DNA of 64,000 nucleotides from Lanius collurio (lineage: Eukaryota; Chordata; Aves; Passeriformes; Laniidae), in contig JACBWW010000007.1 of NCBI GenBank assembly GCA_020086605.1, forward strand, positions 18,172,483-18,236,482, written 5' to 3'. This document shows, one piece after another, positions 51,880 through 61,935 of this stretch. The notes beneath the pieces were generated by a model, which saw only the letters and a program-made list of their open reading frames with translations, did no database searches and was not told where the DNA came from. The translations under genes and the position numbers were made by a program. Position 1 is the stretch's first letter, and each line of letters begins with the position of its first letter.

Positions 51880-52375
51880 GGAATTTGCAAAAATCAGGAA
51901 TCAAGATACTCAAATCAAGATATGATTAAGATTCCTCCAAAACACTATGGGTGTTCTTGCCTGGGGGCTGACTCACTCACTATCCTATGCTGTAAGGATT
52001 CCTTTTGCCATCCAAACTAGGACACTCTTCTCTGGTGAAACGCACACAGAGAAATGTATGAGAAGTTTGATGGGAACTGGATTGCTTCCATGACATGCAG
52101 ATGTGCTCTATATGAGGCAGTTACCTTGCGTTTCTGCTTCCTCAAAAATGCCTTGCATTAATCCTTTTTTCCCAGTTTATGTGCCATCCTAAATCCAAAG
52201 CTTTTGCATTTTTTAAAGACACTATCAGGCAGAAGCCCACCTGGAGAACCATAACCCCACAGGAAGCACACAGTGACACATCCAGCCCATCAAACGTACC
52301 TCTGCCTAAAAGGAATGCTTCCCTTCCCCTTCCCCATCATTAAATCCATTCCTCAAACCAATGCACCTATATTAA

Positions 52376-52978
52376 TTATATGCACAAATAATGAAATAAA
52401 GTAAGTACTTTAAAAGCAAACCTAGTATCCAGGCTAAGAGAGCTGAAAGAGGCAGCACCCTCACTAGATTTGGGGCAGGACATGAGCAACATATTGTCCT
52501 CAGAGGCAGAGAAGGTGAATGCCACTTCTCTCATAACTTTTCTTTTCTGCCTGTCTGCTAGGTGGTCTGAGGGGAGCACTGAGATTTGCCTCACAAGACA
52601 GGAGCAATTAGCCTGATTAGGTTGATGGACAAACTGCCCCCATACTGTTGAATGGGCAATGGAGCTCAGCTCTCTGCACTGGTAGGCAACGTGGCAGATT
52701 TCTGGCAAGGCATTGGCCCATGCTTTCCTCCCGGTCTGCTGCCAGCCATGCCTGGCTTCAGTGGTCTGAGGTCCCAGTATACCATCGTGAGCCCAGCACC
52801 AGTTCCAGGCACTGCTTTGCACATGACCACCCTGATATGGATCTAATGCCACAAACATGGATATCTCTACAGATCTTGTCCTCAGTGCCAGAGGACAGTC
52901 CCAGCATGTTTCATTTGCTGGTTGGGATTGTTGCTGCTTTTTGCCACCGACCTGCCTAATGCCTGTCACATTTAACAA
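52376..52978 (-). other. Longest open frame in the window, unrecognised
   Basis: The minus strand is open for 200 codons. The 5'-most in-frame start is TTG, and the first ATG lies at residue 41, leaving 160 codons. The peptide has balanced composition with several Trp and Cys (for example SSAWNWCWAHDG near residues 55-66). It has no signal peptide, membrane segment or domain that I can identify. The underlying DNA (about 52,440-52,980) is richer in G and C than its flanks, which itself lengthens chance frames, and a 103-codon frame overlaps it on the plus strand. It could be a lineage-specific transcript, a decayed repeat or coincidence. Confidence 0.15.
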
Positions 52979-53218
52979 GGATATGCCAGCAACCTTCCAG
53001 GGTTAGCTGTCAGTGGATCTAGAAAGCAGCATGTCTGGTGGGTAACGGGGCAGGATAAGACCAGAAAGATGAAGTAAAGGAAAGAAGAGTTGTCTCCCTC
53101 CCACATCACACACGTTACTTTGTCCACTCCAGCAAAGTGGAATAATTATCCCAATTTGGCACTTCAGGTACGCAGCTTCCCTAAGTGAATTTTGGGATCA
53201 ATTCAGCCAGGTATGACC

Positions 53219-53326
53219 TATATAAGAGCAGTTCTCCACCCTGTCCTTCAAAGGCAGTATAATGCAGCAGGAAGGTAGCTAAAGGCAAAAACTGACAACA
53301 GCAGCAGCAGAAAAATTTAAGAAAGG
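53219..53326 (+). promoter_or_regulatory. Possible TATA promoter and short first exon
   Basis: TATATAA (53,219-53,225) is followed about 30 bases later by a pyrimidine-rich start-like region (CCTGTCCTTCA, 53,240-53,250). About 75 bases further on there is a donor-like AAAG|GTAATG (53,324-53,331). A (CAG)4 run lies inside (53,299-53,310). The spacing suits a core promoter plus first exon, but each element is common by chance. There is no downstream gene in the window, and a CR1 fragment follows directly. Confidence 0.15.
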
Positions 53327-53380
53327 TAATGGTGTTTATAGAAAATTGTGTAACATATGTCCTTCAATGAGAGATGTGGG

Positions 53381-53467
53381 ATCACAGAATCACAAAGTAT
53401 TCTGGGATGGAAAGAACCCACAACGACCATCAGTCGAGCTCTTGGTCCTGCTGCTGCAAGAATCCAT
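53381..53467 (-). mobile_element. CR1 LINE short 3' fragment
   Basis: The plus strand contains ATCACAGAATCACAAAGTAT followed by TTCTGGGATGGAAAGAACCC, ACAACGACCATC and the GAGCTCTTGGTCCTGC segment. These match the reverse complement of the terminal 80-90 bases of avian CR1 copies, in a different subfamily style from the copies at 14.3 and 49.5 kb. The 5' boundary is approximate. Confidence 0.82.
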
Positions 53468-56400
53468 GTAAATTGCAACATTGTTTGCTTTCATGATGTC
53501 ATTCCACACTGCATCTTGTGATGTTTAGTGTTGTTTTCTTTCTTAAAGCTCACAATTGAAGAGATTACCTGACTATCACACCTTAGTTAAAAAAAAATAG
53601 GCAAGATCATAGTCCTGAAGAGTCCGGCAGAATTTGAAATGTAACTCCTATTTCCCTCTATCCGACAAAATATGTCAAATCACAACAAAAACTTATATTC
53701 TGCTCATAATTGTTTGTACTACCGTGATTTATAGGACGATTTATCATGTGATAGTGAGCAATCCTGGCACTTTCCAATGGCACACCCACCCACTCTTGAG
53801 TGCCAAGTCTAGTCCAGAGAAGTACAGAATCTGAGACAGGTGTCCTCAGGATAACATAAAATCTTTCCTAAAACTATTTCATATTCCCAGAACTTTCCTT
53901 CTAGACTATGACTCTAGTCCATACAAAAGTAATGTTCCTTAGAAGTGCAAAATTTCTGATTGACCACATCCTGGGTTTGCCTTATTAGGAAGCAAAAGTA
54001 TAAACATGTCTCTATACTGTAATAGAAGCATTTTCTTTTAATAAGTGTAAAAAATATGCAGGAGTTTGCAGCTTTTTTCTATTATTACCTCCATGCTGAT
54101 TGAATGTCCCTGGTGAGTCTTTCCAGTGCATATTCAGTATTTCTAACCTATTTTTTTTTTCACATAGCTCAGATAGTACAGACAGCAAAACAGTCTTCAA
54201 AATTTAATCAGTAAATCTCAAAAATCTGACTTCAGAACAGGAATTGAAAGCTGCAGCTTAAAAGTTCGAAAACACCAGACTTAGCCTTATATAAGATAAA
54301 TGTCCTAAGAGGGCTCTATAAACATAGAGTTTATGATTAAATATTAAGATAAAGGGAATATTTAATATTTGCAGGCTTTGAAACGTATGTTACCAGCCTC
54401 CTTTTGTAGTGCTGTATGTCTACTCAGTTCCCAGCAACTTAGCTAAAAATATGCTTTAAAATTGCATCTATGTTAAGACCACAGATAGCAAGTCATGGCT
54501 CGCTCCATCTGAATTCAATCAGATGACTAATGACTCTTCAAAATTGAAGTTTCCAACAGAAGTGCATTTCTAAAAAAACGCTGAACCCTTGAACACTTGA
54601 AGCACCACAAGTCTTGCACTGTGGCCTGACTGAAAGCCTGCTGAAGCCAATGTAGAGGAATCCATCAACCTGAATGGCCTTTGACCATACCTTTAGGGTT
54701 ATCTCTTTATATATAGAGGGGAAGTAAAAATGTTTATAGCAAATCCCTCCAAAGCACTTGTTATGAATTAGCTATCCATGATTTGTACAGCTCAGTCTGT
54801 AACATTTTTTCTTTATGAATTTTACCTTTGCAGGGGATGTGCATATTGCTTATGAGACATCAAAAAATAATACCTCTCTGCATCATCACTCCTTTTTTGC
54901 ATTCATCTTCCTTTACACATACTTTACATAGACACATACAGAGGGTAAGCTCTCTGTGTAGGACATCCCCTCATTCTGAGTGGAAATAAGAAGTTATGCT
55001 AAAAGTGCATTTTAAGAATATCTGAATAATATGCAGTCGTTCCCCACCAGTTCATACAGTGCACTTACAACAACAGGGCTAATATTTTTTTCTCAATAGA
55101 AAGTAAAGTGTAGGATTATTTTAGATGTACCTGAAGGAAAATACCCAGATTAGAGGTTCTCTGGCAGGTTAAACTGGAAAATGTTAGGCTGGCATCTGAT
55201 GTTATCTATTTTGCCTTTTTGACCAGAAATTACTACACCCTTAAAGCTTATCTATGAAAACCTGGAAGAAGGTAGTAACCAAATATTCAACTAAAGCATC
55301 AGTTGATAAAAAAGAACAAAAAGAAGAGAGAAAATTGGTCCAAAGTAACCCTGGGAAAAGTGAAATTGCCCCAATTGTCCTTAAGTTCTGACTACTGTGG
55401 CTTCAGTATATGTTGATCAGCTGAAACAAGTACACCAAGCAAATTAATTCTTTTTTCTTTATCAAAAGAATTAAATGGTCTTCAGGTACGTCAGGACTTG
55501 AGGCAGCTAGCTAAACTAGTTAAACTTCTCAGAAATTTAACAGAGACACAACCTGGAGTCTGCTGAAATTCCATCTCTGCAGCAACTGATACTTTCAAAT
55601 TATACCTGCAGATGTTCTTAAACTCTTGACTTTTCTCACAGTATTCTATTTCAGTAATTTTTAAATGAAAAAAATAGACAAGAAGACATAAAAAAGAGAT
55701 CTTTTCTTCTCCCATCTCTGTCCATTAAGTGACTGATTCCAATTTAATGCATGGATGTTGAAGGTCTTTGAAATTCAAAGATATGTTTCTCTTTCCATCC
55801 CTAATGGGATAATAGCACATACTAATGCACATGCATTTGTTCTTTTAGTCACAATTTCATAAGAATTGCAAGTTGCAAACATTATCACTTTATGATTATT
55901 GTGCAATTAGACAAAAGAAGACACACACGGAGACAGGCAAATGGAGAGGACAGAAGATGATGATATCCAATAATGCAAGATTCTTTTTCTATAGATTACA
56001 CAAAATTCCATTTACAGTTCACATATTTCTCAAATTCACCCTTTCAAAGAACTCCAAAAACAAATGTTATATATGGCACTACTTATATTGCTTTTTTGCC
56101 CTCTCCTTAAACCCTTCACCTGATATAAAGCAAAAAGAAAGCATGATGTCCTAGTACAGCCACGTAAAATGTACAACAACTTATTTTAAAAAGGAAGCAC
56201 TTAAATGCTAGCAAGCACCAGTGATCTGCTTTGAAGCTGTCACGAAAGGACACTTTAGACATTAGAGTGCATTATTGGGTAGGAATAGTAAATGGCTTTA
56301 TAAAACCTCACTGGTCATTATTGCCATTTCATAATTCTCTTTCCTGTTTGCAAAATGGATAAATGAGCATTTTCAGGCTCTCAGAACAAATAGTATAAAC

Positions 56401-57540
56401 CAAAATTGATAAAATAATTTTAAATAGTTTTCGCTTTAAAGAAGCATTGTTTTGATCTGCTGCAACACTTCAACTATATGTAAGCACAGCATATCTTCTT
56501 GTATGTTATTGAATTTACCTTACTGCAAATTAAAACTGGAATTCTCTTTTATTACAGTTTCAGACTCATTGCATTGTATGAAGCCCAGGAATTTGATTCA
56601 TAGATAGTTATAGCATGTAGGAATTTGTCACAGCCCATCATGTTTCATCTCCATCTTTATCTATGCCTTCATGATCTGTACAGATTTCAAAAGGTACTCA
56701 TGTGCATCACTTTTCTTATGACTGAAACACAACCCCTGTAATGCTTAAAACCACAATTAATAGAATAACTTTCCTTCTCAGTGAGTTTAGCCCCTGGAAC
56801 GCAGTTTGGGGACAGGATTTCGCATAGGTAATGAAATATCCAAATAGCAGCCCATGCACCGACCTCTCAATCATATATGCCTGTCCTTAAATACACTATA
56901 ATGCAAAAGCACGTAAATCTACGTACACTGCATCATTCATTGATGTGCAGACATGTGCTTCAGGGTGCCAACAAGGTTTACCCTCAGAAAGGAGGAAAAC
57001 CATGGAGATGGGAATCTGCTGTGATTATCATCCATGAGTAAAAGGAGCATGTCCCTGGTTGGGTATGTACCAAAACAGCCCTGTGTTTGCTCAGCAGGAA
57101 TGGGGTGTGCTGTGGATGGGAAATGCAGAAGGCTGGCATGTCCTTCTTAATTTTCCCTCACACCTCTAATAGTGCTCAAAAAAAAATCTTTATTAGAGAA
57201 ACGAAGACAGACTCTACCTAAACAGTGAAATATTCTCCCTAAGGTACTCAAGGGGAAGGTCTGTTTTGCTCTAAATCACCAAGTCATATTCAAGACACTA
57301 GAATTAGTCACAACACACAGAAAAAATGCTTCTAGGATTTCATTTTAAAGCATTTTCCTGCTCAAAAGAAACACTCCCCAAACCAAAATCCATGAAAAAA
57401 CTCCCCCAAACTCAGTAAGAAGGAAAATTAGAAAAAGATTAGTGAAACATGGCTCTTTCTGCCCAGTGTCAGAGACTGGAGTTCCCGAGAGCTCGCTGCA
57501 CTCAGTGATGGGCAGAGTGGGAAGCTGCCACTGCTGCAAA
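53468..57540. other. AT-rich non-coding DNA
   Basis: No gene is recognised. Two patches of non-repetitive, CpG-retaining sequence lie at about 56,190-56,480 and 56,790-56,960. The second includes CACGTAAATCTACGTACAC near 56,911-56,929. Elsewhere there are only short chance frames and A/T runs. Confidence 0.5.
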
Positions 57541-57800
57541 CATGAACAGCTTCTCTCAGAAGGAAGCGCAGCTGATTAATCAACTTGATATTACCCGAAC
57601 TGATTAAACAATGAGACGTCCTGGGGTTTTGCTGTCTGTCCTGATGAGTGCTCATCATAACTATTAGTACAAAACCCCAGCATGTCTCCCTTGGGAGTAA
57701 ACTACCTTCTAATGTTTTTCCTCTAAAGATTAATTCCATTGTTATGAAACCTGTGTATAAAGGCATTATAAACTAATCATTAGTCATTTTCAAACAATTT
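57541..57800. promoter_or_regulatory. Candidate conserved element with homeodomain palindromes
   Basis: The block holds the exact palindrome TGATTAATCA (57,573-57,582), a further CTGATTAAAC, a nested inverted repeat (57,621-57,680) and the spaced palindrome ACTAAT-C-ATTAGT (57,772-57,784). TAAT-N-ATTA arrangements are known dimer sites for homeodomain proteins. CpGs are retained (AAGCGCAG, ACCCGAAC, GACGTCC). There is no repeat signature. Clustered symmetric sites suggest an enhancer. Conservation is inferred, not seen. Confidence 0.42.
57621..57680. repeat. Nested inverted repeat, 11-bp outer and 7-bp inner stems
   Basis: The outer arms CTGGGGTTTTG (57,621-57,631) and CAAAACCCCAG (57,670-57,680) are exact reverse complements. 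Within the 38-base spacer lies a second exact inverted repeat, TGATGAG (57,642-57,648) and CTCATCA (57,651-57,657), separated by two bases. The folded form would be a 60-base hairpin with an asymmetric internal loop of 10 and 12 bases. It could be a structured RNA, a cruciform-prone site or paired protein sites. Confidence 0.9.
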
Positions 57801-58977
57801 GACCTTTCCAGCTTTGACTGGTGGAGTGTTTTTGGAAGAGGTCTTGTTCAATTTGCCTTATTCATATAAGCTGGTTTACTTAGACAAATAGAAAGGGGAC
57901 TGATATGTTTGCAGTACTGTGCTCATTTCAAAAGCAGAAAAGTGTATATTTTTTAATGAACTTCATTTTTATTTTAAGAAGTAATGTTTAAAGGATTAAC
58001 AACTGTGGACACCATGAAAACCTTTACTTTGTTCCACCAAATGACCCAAATCTGTGCCTAACCTTCAATACAATAAGCTCTCTCTCTGAAAGATCCCATT
58101 AAATGAGAGTGTTACTTGCAAAAGGAAGCAGGGTTTTAAACATGCACTCAGATGTTTAACAGTACATTTGGCTCACGTCAATAAATAATTTCTAAAGTTT
58201 AATAAAAATTAGTCATTCTTGAAAGACATGTTCTTCACATGTTTGAAAAGGGTTTTCCTTGCCTATCAGTCTTGGGGTTTACATGATTACTGGTCTGTTT
58301 ATATGGCAATTATTCAGGTGCAGAGAGCAAGAATGAATAAATTACTCTGGAATTCCTCAGATTCCTACATTCCAGTATATTCTCATAGGTGTTACCTAAT
58401 ATCAACATTTCACCTTGCAGCAAGACCATTCACACCTTCCCTACATCCCTGCTTGTGAGAAAGATTCAATCTGACTGAGACCAAAGGCAGGAAAAGGCAA
58501 TTACTTCTAATTTTGTATTCAGGCTTTTTTCCCCCCTGATTTCCAATGATAGCACCTCTAAAATACTTAACAGCTTTGTTAGCTTAAAACAAATTAATAT
58601 CCATTTTAATTCAGATGTCTAGTTTTAAAAGCGGGAAGTATTTTTTTTTATTCTATTAAATCTGCCTGTCCCCAAAAGAAAAGAGTTTTGAAGTAGTCAT
58701 ATGCATGAATTTTGACTGTATTCATCAATGAGTGTTCTACCATGCACATCCTCTGGATATATTCTAGGTTTCTTCCTTTTTCCAAGTTTTTCTGATATGT
58801 ATGCAGGTCAGAGCAAACAGATCCATGAAAAGTCCAAGCCCTTGAGCACAAAGGACACAAAGAGCAGCTGTCCAGCTTCAACCCTGCAGGCATAATAGCA
58901 GTAGACTCGTGATTCTCAGTGCTGCAGTTCCCCACAGGGACATACATCCCCACACAAAAGCTTGCAAGGCTCAAGGC

Positions 58978-58996
58978 TTTTTTTTTTTTTTTTTTT
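58978..58996. repeat. Poly-T run, T19
   Basis: Nineteen T residues followed by a T/G-rich stretch. No mobile element is recognised on the minus strand immediately beyond it. Confidence 0.88.
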
Positions 58997-60861
58997 GTGG
59001 TTTGTTTCTTTTTTCTCTGTTTTAAAGGTGTGCACTAGCTTAGAGAAATGACATAATAGGGCCCACTCACATACATTGCTCACAAACTACCAGATACTCT
59101 GATAAAACAAATAAATCCAGACACAAGCACTAAAACTTGTTCAGGTTCTGAATTCTGCTGATATTTTTCTGGATTATTTATAGCCTTAAATATTCCTAAA
59201 TCTTTGGAAGCATGCATTTATTAACTTTCCTGGTAAGCACCAAAAATGAACTCATATTTCTATAGCCTATCTAAAATGGATATCAGCTCAGCACACTGAT
59301 ATTTGTAATCACTGTTGTTTAGATGATTGCAGTCTTCCTCATTTTACATAATTGTGTCCAAACACCTACACATATTTAGGGTGGTGAATGTCATACAATC
59401 AAAATGTTTGACAAAACACATTCTCCCCACCCCCCCAAATACTCCCATAAAGCTGAAAATACACCCATGGTGGCTAACAATTCAATAAAGGCAGGGTTTT
59501 AGACATCAACACCTTTTTTTCCTTTGTTTCACAGCTACATTTTAATCTTTTAGAAAAACCTATGGTAGAAACTTGACATTTTAATTTCCATTAGAGCCAA
59601 TGGAAATTTTGCTGAAATATGGAACACAACCTGTGCTTTTCAAACTATGCTGATGAAGCCCAATAGTCCACACTGTATTTCTGAAGTACATTTGAAAGCT
59701 ATGTAAGAAAAGTCAGACTATTTCTGTAGACATTAACTGTACATGAGTCCATTGAAAAGTGTTATAATATCCTCAGTTTAAGAAAGGCTGACAATCTTAT
59801 AACTATAGAACTACATTTACAGTTTGTGGGCAAAACAAACAAACCAAAGTTATCCAAATTAAGATATCTTTTCTGTTTCCTCAAAATTAAGTTTATAACT
59901 CTTTTTCTCCATTGTAAGAAATTTTAGAAGTGTAATATTTATTTCAAACCTCCATTCCATGAAAAAATTTCCTTTGATTGTATTGCTGGCAATTTAAAAT
60001 ACAATTTATGATTAATCTTTTAACATATAATTTTATAAGATTTCTTACAATTGCAAATGTTTAAAGCTGTGACTAGGGCCTGTAAAAATAAGCTACTACA
60101 TAAGTTTCTCTAAAATTCAGCAATTTCAGCTACCTATACAGTAGGTAACTCACACTCAGATTAAAAAAATAAACTTCAATTCCAACCATGTCCCACGCCC
60201 GTCCTGTAAAGAGTGAGACTTCATTATTTGTTTGTTTTGTTAGCAATAAAATCTATTAGCAGACAAGATATTGCAATTGCCAGAACATCGGTATAACTAG
60301 TTTAACTTCAAATGCTGGTTGACTTAGGATGTCAAAGCTCCCAGGGTTGTTGGGAGCCTGGCATTAAAAGAACAGATACAATCCTAAGCCTAAGTGTTAA
60401 CAAAGACTGTTGGCATCCCAGAGGAGATTAGGTTGCTGATCTTGTAAGGATCAGCTACTTACTTAGTGATGTTTACACTGACATTGATGTAGTGACATCC
60501 TGATCTAATTACATGTCAATAAACCACAATCCTGATGCCCTGAGAAGATCAGAAGAGGATTACAAAAACTCCACTGCCAATCTTTAAAGCCTAAGGAAGC
60601 AACCCTGTGATTTAATTACTATGAATTCAGTAACTGTAAAACTATTGTTTTAAATTGGACAATTCTTTTCATAATTAGATCACATCCCTCCCTATAACTA
60701 TCACCCCCAAATTTTCCAAAATTCTGCACCCAGATCATTGCCTAAGCAAACCCTCTGGAAACTTGTTTTGATGTCTCCATTTGTGTCTAAGATTGTAATT
60801 CTACTTTGAGCTTAAATACTTTAAAGGATATATTTTAAATGTTTCTCATTATTTTCATGGT

Positions 60862-60880
60862 CTCTGGCACAGTGCCAGAG
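60862..60880. promoter_or_regulatory. NFI-like palindrome
   Basis: CTCTGGCAC-A-GTGCCAGAG is an exact 9-bp inverted repeat around one base. It contains TGGC-N5-GCCA, the core spacing of nuclear factor I sites, with C in place of T at the outermost position. It lies about 30 bases outside the solo LTR. Confidence 0.4.
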
Positions 60881-60911
60881 TAACTTCAGAATTGTGTTAA
60901 CACTGCTGTGG

Positions 60912-61935
60912 TGTGTTGACCCTGGCTGGATACCAGGTACCCACCAAAGCTGCTTTATCACCCCACTCTGTAACTGGACAGAGGAGAGGAAATATAGTGA
61001 AAGGTTTATGAGTTGAGATAAGGACAGGGAGAGATCACTCATTGATTATTGTCACTGGCAAAGCAGATCAGCTTGGGAAAATCAATGAATTTATTGTCAG
61101 TCCAAATCAGAGCAGGATAATAATAAATAAAACAAATCTGAAAAACACTTTCCCCTACCCTTCCCTTCTTCCTGGGCTCTACCTCCTCCCACACAAATGA
61201 TGCATGAATATGGGGAAGGGGGTTTACGGTCAGATCATCACATGTTGATCCTGCCTCTGCTCAGGGACAAGAGTCGTTCCCCTGCTCCAGTGTGGGGTCT
61301 GTCCCAAGGGAGACAGTTCCCCATGAACTTCTCCAGCATGAGTCCTTCCCATGAGCTATGAAGTGCTCTAATGTGGATTCCTTTCCACAGGAAAAGCCTT
61401 CACCAGCATGGGCTCTTCTCCCCTCAGGTCCACAGATCCCTGCCAGGAGCTTCCTATGAGGTCACAGCCTTCTTTTGGACATCCACCTCCTCTAAAATAG
61501 GTCTCCTCCATGCACTGCAGGTGGATCGCCTCATTCCTATGGTCCTCCATGGGCTGCAGGGGCACAGTTGTGTCACCATGGTCTGCACTGTGGACTGCAG
61601 GGGAACCTCGGCTCCAGCACCTGGAGCACCTCCTGCTTCTCCTTCTCCACTGACCTTGGTGTCTGAAGGGCTGTTCTTCTCATATGTTCTCACTCTGCTC
61701 TTCTCTGAACACAATTGCAACTGCACAGCAACATTTTTTCCTTCTTAAACATGTTATCCCAGGGGTTCCACTACTATCTCATTGGCTTGGCCTGGGCCAG
61801 TGTCACTTCCATCTCGGAGCTGGCTGACATTGGCTCTGTTGGACATGGGGAAAGCTTGTCAGCTTCTCATAGAAGTCACCCTGTAGCACATTCCCCCTCC
61901 TCCCCTCAAAAACCTGGCTACGCAAACCCAATACA
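60912..61935 (-). mobile_element. Solo LTR of an endogenous retrovirus (passerine type)
   Basis: The sequence follows an LTR layout I associate with songbird ERVs. On the plus strand it runs from a CCTGGCTGGATACCAGGT opening, through GAGATAAGGACAGGGAGAGA and a block of degenerate repeats (GTGTGGGGTCTGTCCCAAGG style), to ACATGGGGAAAGCTTGTCAG and GCAAACCCAATACA. Minus orientation is inferred from a CCAAT box (ATTGG at 61,781-61,785), a TTTAAG start-like word (61,741-61,750) and AATAAA (TTTATT at 61,090-61,095), in that order. No gag, pol or env lies on either side, so it is a solo LTR left by recombination. No clear target-site duplication was found, and the ends are approximate. The overlapping frames of 125 and 90 codons are LTR sequence, not genes. 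Confidence 0.82.
61279..61620. repeat. Degenerate tandem repeats inside the LTR
   Basis: Variants of a roughly 40-50-base unit recur, recognisable by CTCCAG-GTGGG/CATGAG-TCCTTCCCATG words (for example CTCCAGTGTGGGGTC, CTCCAGCATGAGTCC and CACCAGCATGGGCTC). Copies are diverged and irregularly spaced. Such arrays can carry enhancer sites in retroviral LTRs, but no specific factor site is claimed. Confidence 0.55.

Larger units (their letters stand above)
49896..52375. other. Non-coding DNA with a 42-bp direct repeat
   Basis: No gene is recognised. The main feature is the exact 42-bp repeat at 51,213-51,254 and 51,838-51,879. Between its copies lies a degenerate TA/CA microsatellite-like tract (51,564-51,712). 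The rest is AT-rich and unremarkable. Confidence 0.5.
57801..60911. other. AT-rich non-coding DNA with small hairpins near its end
   Basis: No gene is recognised. T19 lies at 58,978-58,996. Exact short inverted repeats occur at 60,337-60,357 (GCTCCCA/TGGGAGC), 60,435-60,455 (GCTGATC/GATCAGC) and 60,862-60,880. The sequence at 60,400-60,540 is non-repetitive with forkhead- and homeodomain-like words (TGTTTAC, CTAATTACATGTCAATAAAC) and may be regulatory. Confidence 0.5.

Noticed and set aside
61371..61748. 125-codon plus frame and antisense 90-codon frame
   Set aside because: Both lie wholly inside the solo LTR and reflect its degenerate GC-richer repeats.
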